A stretch of DNA of 64,000 nucleotides from Toxotes chatareus (Eukaryota > Chordata > Actinopteri > Toxotidae): the NCBI GenBank assembly GCA_016801885.1, contig CM028902.1, positions 19,015,080-19,079,079 of the forward strand, read 5' to 3'. The notes under the pieces are model-generated. The model ran no database searches. It saw nothing but the letters and a program-made list of their open reading frames with translations, and was not told the DNA's origin. A program made the position numbers and the translations under genes. Shown in pieces: positions 51,901 through 63,494 of the stretch. Position 1 is the stretch's first letter. Each line of letters opens with the position of its first letter.

Positions 51901-54900
51901 TGAATGACAGAACATACACATCTGGGTGCTGCTGATTACAGTGTACGAGGTTATACAAATAAGGGATAAAGGGGTTTTGGAAAGAAGTCATTAACTATAG
52001 CTGCTGATGGTAGTTTGGAAGCAAATCATGTTTAAAGTTTTGCTAAAGCTGCGCTACATCAACTTGTTGGCTGTGGTCGAGGAAGCAGCTAAGTGCTATA
52101 ATCAACAGTTAAATGAGTGAGCTGTGCCTAGCAACATGTTTAGGTTGCCTTAGATCACAATGTGACAGAAAATCAAGCTATCAAACAATTTAGTTGTGAT
52201 TTATGTGTTTATAACTGTACAACTGGTCTTGGAGAAGTTGTCAGAGCTGCTCCCGAGATAAAAGTTGCAGCCGTTAAATAAATATCTAATATACTGTGTT
52301 TGCATACTTTGACTATGTGCTATAAACATACAGTGGTGGAATGACTTTCAGTTTCTATATGTCTGTCTTAAAGCCCCTGAAAATGTCCTGTTTCAAATCT
52401 TTAGGATTTATTTGTAACATTAAATATTCATGACTAAATAAGCAAGAAAAAAAGTTAAAGTTTGCAAAAAAGCTGTTCTTATTTATATAGAGTCAACTCT
52501 GTTGGTTTGCTTTAAGTATTACTAATTCCTGATTGGTGCAGAGAAACGTACGACGTCACCATGTTTCAGCTGAGACCCTGCTCACTTCAAACCAGTGAGA
52601 AAACCAAGGACAAAAACACAAATACAATCTCAAAACCTTGTGGACTTAAGGAACAAAAAAAGATTAAAAAAAAAAAAAAAAAAAGTGTTCATGTTGGACC
52701 CAATTTCTCATAGTACAAAGCTGAATGTGTTTTCAGGGAATTTAAGATCTGAAAATCTGCAGCTGACTTATGAAGTTTGTGTTTGGCACTCCTGTTTGAA
52801 GTCTTGTTTAAAAAAGAAGGCATTTAACTTATCTGTACAGAATATTCCTGGGTAGTGCACTGAGTTTGGCGTTGACTAAAATTGGTAAAATTGCTGTGCT
52901 TATGAATTAAAGTTTGGATCACTAGGTGGGAGTGAAAAGTGCACGTTCCCTGCTTTCACAGCATGACAACACACTATCATTAATAAATGGAGCAGGACAG
53001 GGCAGTGCAGAACATCACAGAGGTGGATTGCGGGTGGACTATTTTAGCACACCTCATCTATCATTAAAACAAGCCACTGTATGGACGAACATGTCGGAGG
53101 ATCAACTGATGGATGGGGTGGACAGAAAGACAGGAAGGCAGACGATGGCGGGCAGCCAGACGAGTCCTTTGTGGACAAGATATACGGTGAAATTTCTTAA
53201 ATATATCATAGGCAAAGTCATGCGCTTTTGTTGGCTGAGCAGAAGAGTGAAAACGGGCGGGCGGTGTGACATGTGGGGTACAGGTAAGACACATTACCAT
53301 CAGGTATACAGACACGCTCCAGCTGGACTTGTGGTGAGCTTATTATTAATGGATGTAAAAGGCAAGTGAGGAGATGAGTACAGTTAAGGCACCAACAGGT
53401 GCAGCACACAGTCTGTCCTTGTCCAACTCATCTATTAACCATAGAGAGCCTCCCATTATCTACTGTATCCAGTTTAATATTTTACCATCCACACTGCAGT
53501 GCTCCTCTGCGTTGCTGACTGTCAGCGGTCTAACCTTGTGATGCTCGTGTGCATCTGTGTGTGTGTGATGATGTATTAGCCAGAGGGGATTAAAGCCTTG
53601 AAGACATACACATCTTAATTAACCCCCACACATCATTTTCCCTCTCATGTGTCCAGCAGCAGGCACAGTCCAAACTCAGCCTCAGTCCTTTTCATGATTT
53701 ATTTGGTGCCCAGCCACACTCTCTCCATCCTTTGAAAAAGAAATATTCAAGGTTTTTCCAGGACAACGCACTCTATATCATGGCTCTGTATGATAGCTGC
53801 AGTGGGAACCGGTGTATGTAAAGGATTTATACACAGGTGCATAAAAGCACATTTTTATCTGTATGTGATTTAGGTCTGATATTCCTGGTTGTGTTGGCTA
53901 GAACTCAGTGGGTTCACATGAGGCTGCAGGACAGCTTTTGTTTAGAAAGCCTGTGTAAATCCAGCCTGCTGGACTTAGATCTGATTTCTTTTTGTTTGTT
54001 TTGTTTTTCTTTCCCAATATCAAATGTCAAACTTTTTCTCCTTAACATGCTCATTCATTTCAAAACATGCTGCTAGTAACAACTGAAGACCACGTGCTGG
54101 AATATGAATAGTTTATATTTGAGAAAATAACATGATAAATATTTCACATACATACAGTCTCCATAAAACAGCAAAAACTATTTGGACACCAATGCTTCTG
54201 AGTATTATTTTTTTTCTAATGTATACTGTCCTAGACCTATACGTCATAAGGTAGCCATCACACCGTAGTGTAACATGACATTTAACTGAACAGTTTTCCA
54301 TTGTTTTAATAGACTTTAAGGCAGCCACTGTACTTTTAGATTCACAGATCATGTAAGTAAAATTACCTGAAGAAACATCAGCAATCATTAACACAGAAAC
54401 TAAAATTCACACCATTCTTTATAATGCTTCTGTTTTTTGATGTAACTATTAACTGAAAAATTATTCCAAGATATGCATGAAATATGTGAATATATCTTTC
54501 ATCTCGTTGAAGTAACAGTCCAACCCTTCTCCCTCGTCAGAAATGACAAACAGTCTGCTTCTTATCATGTTGCAGTAGTGAGACAATAAGTGTGTTTACC
54601 ATAATGTTAACCTGGTAGAGGGATTATCACAACCAGGCTGTGAGTATGTGTTTGTGTGTGTTAATCTTCCCTACTGCCCTTGAGGAGGCCACAGGGAGCC
54701 CAAATGTTAAACTAAATCCACCGAGGCTGCTATTCTCAGCCCCTACCGAATGGAAAAACAATATAAAGATGCACATCTGGATGTGATGATAAGAGCATAT
54801 AGAATACAGAAATAATGCAACTGCAATACAGCTGTGGTATGCAGGGCAGAGGAGATAAGACTCACACAGCTCACAATATGGCTAACAGATGTAATGTAAG

Positions 54901-55094
54901 ATTACTGGAACTGAAGAATGAATGTATACACAGAGCCTTAGCACATACACACACGCCCACACAAAGTGGCTCTATAAATATCACTTTAACCGATTGCAAA
55001 AACATATTAAAGCACCAGCAGAGAAGGACTTATAGATGCTTTGACTCATACCTAACATGGTACAGTGCTTCCGTTAAACACATAATCTCAAGAT

Positions 55095-55119
55095 AAACCT
55101 TACTCTGTGAGTAAGGTTT
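55095..55119. other. Perfect 11-bp hairpin with 3-base loop
   Basis: AAACCTTACTC (55095-55105) pairs with GAGTAAGGTTT (55109-55119). Confidence 0.6.
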
Positions 55120-55239
55120 GCTGTTTTCATATACAGATGGCACACATAAAAAAAAAGGAAAAAAAACAGAAGAGAGTGCTTCTCCTTTTCAACTGTTAGC
55201 CCCTTCTTTGGCTTGAAGGACTGAAATTAAATGATCAAC

Positions 55240-55735
55240 CTTGATGAGTTTGAGGGGATCAATACCACTCTCATGTCTGTACAGCAGATAAAAAGTAACA
55301 GCCAGGAGACTATTAGCTTAGCTTAGCATAAAGCCAGGAAAACAAGGAGAAACTGACTATGTCCAGCGGAAACAATAATCTGCCAACCAGCACTGCTAAA
55401 GCACACTAATTAACATGCTATATCTTGTTTGTTTGAGTCCTGAGTGTAGAAATTACACAGTGTGATTTTACCAGGGACCAGGGACCAGTTATCTGAGTGC
55501 TGGAAAACTGGGCATGGCCCTGAAACAGTCTGGTACATAACCCCCTGTAAAAGAGCAAGTATTCGTTTTCAGGTTGTTTTGTTTTTTTTTTAAACAGAGC
55601 CAGACTAGCTGTTTCACCATTTTTCCTAGCCTTTAAAGTAAACTAAGTGGCTGCTGGCTGTAGTTCCATGTTAACTGTACAGACATGAGAGTGGTGTCAA
55701 TCATTTCCTAAAACGTCAAACTATTGGTTTAATAC
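55240..55735 (+). mobile_element. Foldback element copy E
   Basis: Both arms are readable. The left has ataccactctcatgtctgta and attagcttagcttagcataa; the right has cagagccagactagctgttt, ggctgctggctgtag and cagacatgagagtggtgtca. The arms are inverted repeats around a central unrelated stretch of about 200 bp. Confidence 0.7.
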
Positions 55736-57424
55736 ATTCCATGATAATCAAAACGTTAAAAAAACACAATGTGATATTAAAGCAAAGGCACCACTCAGTG
55801 TTATATCTGAGGATCTTGTACACTGTTCACTTTTGAAATAATCCTATGTTTTTCAGATTTTTAAAACTCAGCGCAAACCTTTATGACCCTGAGGACTAAG
55901 ATACAATAATATCAGCAATGCCCCTATACACATTTACAACTGCAATCCTATGGCTGAGGTATACCAGTATCTGCAGGAGTTTGTCCGCATGATGCAAACC
56001 ATAATCACTGCAGTGTGTAATTTAAACATGATGTTTACTGAGGAGAAACTACACAGACAAGTATGGATTAAAAGATGGACACAAAGTTAAAAAGGTGACT
56101 GAAAGACTTAATAAGCAGGTAGCTTTATTACTTAATTAAATCATGCCATGGGGGAGAGTAAAAAGAAACCTGTGCTGACTACTGATCAGCTGCCAGCACT
56201 GATTCATTTTATCCTGCAGGGCTTTTGTAAGAGGAAGCTATTGAGAAACAGGTGAAAGAGGCACAATCCTCCCTGAGGCTACATTGTGAGATTGTTTTGT
56301 TGATTATAAACAGAGATTCTAATAAAATATTTGTGAACATTTTTGCATTTTGGAAGGCTGGAATGGCTGAACAAGGTTTCAGTGTTTCTGTAATGGCTGT
56401 AATGTTTCTACCGCACCTATTAGACAGAGAAAGTGTCCATCTGCTATCAGGAGGGGTAAAAGTGAACTACGTGGAACACATGGCAGATAACAAAATGAAG
56501 CGGGTGGCAGGCTAATAAGATGATCTCAGCAAATGACCTTGCTTGCTCATCAGTATAATTTATAATCACACACTCTCCACAACTCAGCTGCAACCGCCTC
56601 TAAACAATGGCTCACCAAAGCTTTTAAATGCAGCAGCATGAAGGAACTAAACATGAAACATTAGCAGGCTGTCCATGCATGACACAAACTGTCCTCTGTT
56701 TAAAGGGACGTTTCTGGGTGAACGAAGACACTTCAAAGTTTGATTACTACTTTAGATCACACCTCTAGGAGTTACTTAACATGCTAAGAAAGAGAAACTA
56801 AATATTTTAATCTAAGGGACTGCACAGAAATTATTTCAGCATGAGAGGCATCAGGAAAGGGGGGGTATTATAAGGCTTTTTTTTAGGGTAGTTTTACTTT
56901 TTGGAAGAGCAGGCACTGGCCTTTTTCATGTTGGATTTATATTTTATCTCAGCCTTCCCTCCAAACAAATAATAATTACATAAATAAACTAATAAAGGGA
57001 CTAATAAAGGATTCTCTTAGATAGCTACACCGAGGTTATGTGACTCAGGCATACAATGAGGCACACTACTGACCTTGTACATAAGTTACAACGTCATCTC
57101 AAGTGACATTTAGTCTTTGAATTTAGAGAGCTGCCTCCTGTATCAGTATTAGATGGTTATTTATTACTAGCTCTTTTACTCTAAAAAATAGAGTAGCAGG
57201 AATAATCAACATTTCTTTGACATTTTGACATTTGACATAAATTTGTCAATTTCCAGTTTGACCTCTAATGTGTGCATTGCTGGCTATGATATTGTTCCAT
57301 AAAGATAATAAGGTTTACACTGGGCAACATGATTGCGGTAAAATAAGATGTACCAATTCAATATTGTTCAATATTATTTTGAGATATTGGGAGAAGAGTG
57401 TTCCAGTTTTTTTTTCCCCAAGTC

Positions 57425-57490
57425 AAGGGGCAAGTACATGGAGGGACCGAGCCACCGATCTTCTCATTAGTGGACGACTTGCTCCACACC
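57425..57490 (-). mobile_element. SINE head fragment
   Basis: The stretch gagccaccgatcttctcatt followed by agtggacgacttgctccac matches the tRNA-like head of the SINE at 60430-60665, with several substitutions; box B has decayed. Confidence 0.55.
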
Positions 57491-58313
57491 TGTAATTTTC
57501 ATACAGTGCTTACAAGTAAATATTTTAGTCACTAAACATATTCTCACTTTGTTAGAATTGCTGTCATACATACATTTTCAGATAGAGTGTTTCTTGCACA
57601 GGAGTAAAAAAAATATTCAAAATATTTAGTAATACTGTCCTATTAAGAATAACAATAAAATTGATAAAAAAATAACTTACTTTGACCTGATGTCTGACGT
57701 GTTCTTTGGAGTCTACAAGAGATTTTAGGACTGAGGCAAAGTGCAAAGCAGGCATGCCCACATTTTGTCATTGTTCTTCGTAAACTATGTGGAAGACCTG
57801 CATCGCTTCAGTCAAAGCAAAAGCAGAATCATAACACACAGATTGATGGCCTTTGTAGTTACCACTGCTTGGCACTAGATGCTAACAGCAAAAATCAATT
57901 TCAGGTACAGACGCACCAGTAAGCATGCCAACACACTCTCTCTCACACGCACACGCACAAGGATGCACAGACACGCATACGTACACACACACACACATTA
58001 AGTGTCATGAGAACAATCCAGTGAAGTGTGGAGTGTGAAGTGGGAGACTCATCAGTCAGGCAGCAGACTCCAGGGCAGGGCTACCGGTGCAGGACTGGCT
58101 GTTACAGCAGCACAGACCTGCTGTTCACCAACTGGCTAAAAAAACCAAGGCTAAAACTGGTTTGAGGGCACTTCGAGGTAAATCGGTTGAGTCTGCAAGA
58201 AACCTAAATGACGCAGAATATTCTACACCAAAAAATTCTACACTGACTTTGGCTTTTTCCATGTTCTGGCACTTAGTGTCTCCCCTGACAATTCTGTTGA
58301 CCTTGAAGGGGAG

Positions 58314-58319
58314 TTTATT
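58314..58319 (-). terminator. Candidate poly(A) signal AATAAA of slc66a2
   Basis: Plus-strand TTTATT, i.e. AATAAA on the minus strand, begins only about 25 nt after the slc66a2 stop codon. If used, the 3' UTR would be about 40-50 nt. Position is suggestive, but usage is not provable from sequence. Confidence 0.4.
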
Positions 58320-58344
58320 AAAAAGCCCATTCAGGCTGCGGGGT

Positions 58345-58519
58345 TCAGCCTAGCTTGGCCCGTGTGTCTTGGCTGTAGAATAGCACCTGGAGTAGGATGG
58401 CGACGTCGATCAGGATCTGGACTGAACCGCACACCCAGAACTGAGCCGGGCTTTCGTTCATCACAAAGTAGGTGGTCTTGAAGACGTCGCCCGCCGTCCA
58501 CAGCAACACCATCTTCACA
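58345..58519 (-). CDS. slc66a2: Last coding exon of a PQ-loop protein (SLC66A2/PQLC1-like), partial gene
   Basis: The acceptor tttgtccag| at 58521-58520 is followed by one base completing a split codon, then 57 codons and a TGA at 58347-58345. The peptide begins VKMVLLWTAGDVFKTTYF, a close match to the second PQ-loop repeat of SLC66A2 (KMxLMWTxGDxFKTAYF), and continues with QFWVCGSVQILIDVAILLQ, the last membrane helix, and a short hydrophilic tail ending TRAKLG. The human tail is longer. The family are seven-helix PQ-loop membrane proteins of endomembranes; SLC66A2 has been linked to endosome-to-Golgi lipid organisation. Earlier exons should lie beyond 64000, since no matching exon was found between 58520 and the edge. 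It is transcribed in the same direction as the channel gene, whose promoter lies about 32 kb downstream. Confidence 0.85.
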
Positions 58520-58579
58520 CTGGACAAAGGGGACACAGAGACACAGTGTGAGAAAAGAGAGAGTTAAGGAGTTTTCTCT

Positions 58580-59060
58580 TAAAGGAACAGTTGGTTTTCT
58601 GGCCAAGAGTTAGATGAGAGAGTTGATACCACTGTCATGTCTGCATGGCAAATACCGTATGGAAGTGGAGCCAGCAGCCGGTCAGCTTTGCTTAGCCAAA
58701 AGATAAAATGGAAAAAGTGGGAAACAGCTGGCCTGGCTCTGTTCAAACATAACAAAAATCAGATTTTCTGAAAATCTGAAAATTCAGTGTTCACCTGGGG
58801 TTGTGAAACAGGCCATAAAACTTCATGTAAAATCACAACTTGTGGTTCTAACACCTTGTTTATGTACATTTGCAACTAGATATAATGTGTTAGTGAGCAC
58901 TAGAGGTGCTGGTAGGTGATCTTTCTTACCGTCTGAAGCAGCCAGGCTAGCTGTTTTTCATGTTTCCAGTGTTTAAAGTCAACCTTCTGCTGGATTCAAC
59001 TACATACTTACTGTACAGACATTACAGTGATTTCAATCTTGGCAAGGAAAAAAAAACAAA
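58580..59060 (+). mobile_element. Foldback element copy F, in the last slc66a2 intron
   Basis: The left arm has agagttagatgagagagttg and ataccactgtcatgtctgca; the right arm has agccaggctagctgtttttc and acagacattacagtgatttc. It begins about 60 bp upstream of the acceptor of the slc66a2 last exon, so it probably covers or adjoins the branch-point region. Confidence 0.7.
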
Positions 59061-60429
59061 TAAAAGTGTAAGGAATGCATTCATCTGTGTTCCTGCATTC
59101 ATCTGTGAACGTTTAGGTGATTGGTCTTGATGATTTAGCTCCTGCTGTATGAGAAACAGCAGCGAGTCAGTGAAAACTCAAACAAAAGGATGAAGTTTGG
59201 CCTAAACTGTTGATTGATCACACCCCATTAGAGACAGTGCAACAAAGACAAATAAGATTGCATTTTTGAGAGACACAGAGGCTGAGAAAAAAAAACGGCA
59301 CTGAGGAAGACAGCAGTCATCTACCACACTGGCGGCCTGATGCCAATTCCCTCAAGGAGTCTTCTTAACAGAAACTTTACAGAAAAAAATCAGATAAAGT
59401 ATAGAGAGGACACTCTTCACCTTGTACCACTGCTTATTGTACGCCTCCAGATATCACTTCCTATATTGTCTCCGTCCTTTTTCAGTTTCTTTTCCCATGC
59501 TATTCCTCTCTTCTGCTGCTCCCCCTTTCCACTCTCACTGTCATACAGTTTCTGCCCTCACTCCTACTCAGCCTATTCCCCGCTCACTCTTTTATTCTAT
59601 AGTTTTGCTCCCTGGAGAGTGAAGTCCCATAGGTATGAATGTAATGTGAGTTTATTCATTTTATTAGAGCTGACTGGGCCTGGGGACAGAGCAAGGCCAT
59701 CAGTCATCAATGAGCCATACTGTAAGGGTCAGACAGGGGTGAGGGAGAAAGGAAAGGAGAGAGGCAGAGACAAAGAGGTAGCAGAGGACAGCATTTATCT
59801 AGCATACAGTTAGAGAGACGGGGCTAAGACCACAAAACCACCAGAGAGAAAGAGACCTCTGTGAGAGAGATATGGATGATGAGTGCATGTGGGAGAATAG
59901 GCAGCCTAATGACTATGGGGACAGCTGTCCTGTACTGTCCTTGAGCTCTCCTTGCAGAGTCATGTCAAACTCCCAACTCTCCCCCAGGTTCCCTTCAGGC
60001 CCCCCGGTGAGGAACCAAAACACTAGCGGCAAAACAATCCTGCCCTGGCACGGAAAAAAGGACATTATTATTCAGCATCTCTGAGAATGTACCAAATCTA
60101 GGCACTGCATGCACTGAGGAAAAATGTAATTAACAACCCAGACTGTCGCAGGCTGCAAATACAGGCTGTGCTGGACAGAAACAATGTGTGTAATGATCGG
60201 AGTTTAACTCACAGCTGTTAGGATACATGCGACTGTCAGGCTGCACATCTGGACACTTTCATTTGCAATTATAACTGCACTCATGCACTCAAAGGCTCAG
60301 TCATTGACTGTAATAAAAAGGACAGATTGTCACTGCAGGAAAAACCTCAGTGTTTTTTTGTTTTCTTTGTATCTGCTGTGGCAGCAATACCTACATTATT
60401 GGATGCACAGATAGTTGTCTTAAGCTGGG

Positions 60430-60665
60430 GCTTGGTCCCAACTGTGATTTGAATGAATGTTCACCCATTCATACAGCGCTTTTTCCTTAACAATACAGCG
60501 CTTTAACTACCACCAATGAGCAAATTGGGGGCAATTTGGGGTTCAGTGTCTTGCCCACGGACACTTCGACCCGCGGACCGGGGAAGCCGAGGATCGAACC
60601 ACCTTTAATCACCTTTTCTGATTAGTGGACGACCCGCTCTACCTCCTGAGCCACCATGCAGCCAT
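60430..60665 (-). mobile_element. tRNA-derived SINE
   Basis: On the minus strand the head reads TGGCTCAGGAGGTAGAGC (box A-like, about 60654-60637), followed about 35 bases on by GGTTCGATCCTCGG (box B, about 60600-60587), the internal RNA polymerase III promoter of a tRNA. The body (gacactgaaccccaaattgc) is one I know from many teleost copies. Both boxes look intact. Confidence 0.75.
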
Positions 60666-61514
60666 ACACTCCATGCATTCTTCTGTGACTCTGTAGTTTA
60701 TGTTAGCTACTGCTAGTCGACTTCAGATAAATATTACTGTACAAAAGAGATTACTGAATTAGTCTGACTGCCTTTGTGACTCTTGTCTACTTGCTGTCTT
60801 GCGTGCTACTACTGTTACCTTTTAGTTAGTGGCGTCTGTGTAAGACAGAGGCAGTCTGCTTCAGTCAGCACACAGCTCCGTGCTTCTTCCCTCTTTGGTC
60901 CAACTGATTATCTATCAAATTTAACAGCCTCAGGCTTTAGTAAGAACCAGGCTATTTCCACCTCTCCCAAAGGCTGACCGAGGAGCGCTTGTTTAGAGCA
61001 CATCTGAGTCTCACTGATGTGATCTGCTCCCCTAACAATTTAAACTTTCAGGGTAAACACTCCAGGGTTTGATTGAACTGCTCAAAAAATAAGTGCGCCA
61101 AAGAATTTAAAATCATCATGCTTTTACTTCTCTCTCTCTCTTTCTCTAAGCTGCCAGGGTTCATCGGGGGAAATACTTGCTCTTTGTTGTACTGAAGTTT
61201 TGTTTTTTTTCAGAGTACCCTTCATTGAACTTCAGATTTCTTGTTTCATCTCTCTCCTCATCTTTTTCTTTCACTGCGCCACTTTCTTCTTTTCTCCTCT
61301 GTCCCGCTCAGCTGTCATCTTTGCATTTATTGCCCTTGTCATTGCCTTTGCTCAGCTCCTCTTTTCTCTATAAAATGGAATAAAGTTACAGTGACTTTTT
61401 TCAGCTTCTGTTGTAAACCTTTACCACATAGTAAGCTAGCTGTTTGGAACAAATCTTTCAGAAAAAAAAACCTAGTGAGGAGACATTTAAAACATTAGCT
61501 TGTCACTCAAATGA

Positions 61515-61870
61515 AGACAGTGGTGGATGAAGTACTCAGATCCTTTACTTAATTAAAATTAGCAATATCCCAATGAAAACGTACTTCGTTAAAAGTCCTT
61601 CATTCAATGGTTTGCTTCAGTAAAAGTAAATATAGCCAGCAAAACGCACACTCGAAGTGTATGAAATGTAAAAGTATGCTTTATGCAATATGACCCCCTT
61701 TCATAGTGTTAAATTATAGGGGGAGGTCTAAAGGTGAGAGGTCTAACACTCCACAGGGAGCCACTAATGTAAATAATTACAACATTCATTATAACCTCAT
61801 TCTATGTATTCTGCTGAACTCGAGGTTTTTACTCAATTCCCAGTAGGATTGTAGAGTTATTATATAACTA
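61515..61870 (+). repeat. Interspersed teleost repeat (tactcagatcctttactt family)
   Basis: Starts gtggtggatgaagtactcag with atcctttacttaattaaaat and continues with the aaaagtcctt / cagtaaaagtaaatatagc blocks typical of a very common teleost interspersed repeat; the downstream border is approximate. Confidence 0.55.
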
Positions 61871-63476
61871 TGGGGATTCAGAGACACGCAAAATAAATTA
61901 CAGTCAGAATTCTTAGTGAGTAGACTCCCTATTAAATATACTGATCATATTTTTGTATTTGTAATTTATTTATGAGTCCTGGGTGCAGGAAGAAATTGTT
62001 GAATAACGGAAGCGGAAGAAGAAGTAGAATAAAAAGAAGACTAGATCCATAAAAGATTAAGAGATCTTGCTGGACGAAATGCGGATACTGCTAAAATTTG
62101 GGTGTTGGGTGATTTTGAATTTAGTATAGATGATTCTTCTTTTTTTCTTCCTTGTTTTTTTTTTTTCTAAAAAATTCCCCCTTTGCAATGTTAAATTCAC
62201 AACTAAGTTGATTCTTAAACAATGTCTCCACCCTTGTCTGCAGCCCTCCAACCTTCATTTCATCTTCATCCTCCCCCTCTGCCTCTGTCTTTCTCTGCTA
62301 CCCTCTCAGCCTATTTCTCCCTCCTTTCCTTCGCCCTCCCAAATTCCCCGCTCCCCCCTTCGGCTAATTTCTTTGCTCAAGAGACGGCAAACATCATTAA
62401 CGAGGATGAGTCATTTTCAGTGTAATTAAGGAGGGCGGGTCATCTGTACAAACACAGTCTCCACAGTAGTGCAGAGGAATGGACACTAAACACCAGTTTG
62501 TCGTCATTCATCTCTGGCAGGTACACACACACATATATATACACACACGGACGTATTTCCCACATCTTACAGACTCTGTTTTGTCATGCTGATCTCATGT
62601 ACCTCCATCTGGCAGAGACAGCATTTACCGTGACTTGTGGCTCAGCTGACAGGTGATAAAAGACACACAGAACAAACAATTGAACTTGGTCCTGAGTGAG
62701 GCTTTGAGTGTCCACAGAGGGAAGGAGTGATAATGATATTGACTGAGAACACTGACTGACCCACTACCTCTGTCTCACACCCACGCACATGCACACATAC
62801 ATTCATCAATCAGGCTGCGTGTTTGTTAGCTTTAATTTGCAGAAAAAAACACATAGGTGGTACAGAGAGAAGCAGAAAATGCAAACTATGAAATTGTGCA
62901 TTTGCTTCATGTTCTCAGCAGAGCACACACACACACACACACACAAACAAGCAAACACACAGAGGCACACACATGCACTCACGCTGACTCAGTTCAGCTC
63001 GGCGTGGACACATCTCTCATTGATTACTACTGACCTGACACCTTCATCTGAGCTAAGTGGCAAGAGATGAGCGAGGAAAGGGTGAAATGGTGAACTGGGT
63101 AATTTGGGGATGGAGAGGGAAAGATGGGAGCACGGAGACAGATGAGGGAGGACGGAAGTAAAAAGAAAATGACGAGAGATGGATGACCGTGTTGCTGGGC
63201 AGAGGGGAGATAAATCTCGAGTGAGGGGTGAGAAACGAAGCCACCCTGATAGCTGGAGAGAGTGACAGGACAGGGGAGAGCGATGGAGAAAGCGAGCGGG
63301 GGCTTTGATTGCACAGTGTGATGGCTGTGCCATATGTGGGCCGGGCAGTAATTGCGCTGTGTATTGAACGAGGGCTGTCAGGCCAGCTATTAGCTCCTCT
63401 AAGCGGCTGGAGTGGACGAGTGGAACACAACTACAGGAAACAGGGCTGAGTGACATTTAGAACGAGAGATGGAGAC

Positions 63477-63494
63477 AGAGAGAGAGAGAGAGAA
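63477..63494 (+). repeat. Short (AG)n run
   Basis: Eight to nine AG units in purine-rich DNA of the slc66a2 intron. Confidence 0.8.

Larger units (their letters stand above)
26700..58310. other. Intergenic region without recognisable genes (about 32 kb)
   Basis: Every long open frame here is low-complexity, repeat-encoded or lacks recognisable protein features. Separately listed contents are foldback-element copies (36055, 36958, 37976, 55240), an L1 remnant (44180-45010), SINE and other repeat fragments, microsatellites, a duplicated segment (27781 and 35206) and several perfect hairpins. The size and position upstream of a tissue-restricted channel gene are compatible with regulatory DNA, but no specific enhancer can be named. 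Confidence 0.6.

Noticed and set aside
52926..53369. 147-codon plus-strand open frame
   Set aside because: Longest isolated open frame in the intergenic part, but no recognisable motif, membrane segment or splice support; length is compatible with chance in 64 kb.
59340..59813. 157-codon plus-strand open frame
   Set aside because: Encoded by a pyrimidine-rich stretch giving Ser/Phe/Leu/Pro runs; no protein family resemblance.
21241..63000. CA/GT runs as CRISPR-like or other spaced arrays
   Set aside because: They are simple dinucleotide microsatellites without spacers; no CRISPR or other spaced direct-repeat array exists in the window.
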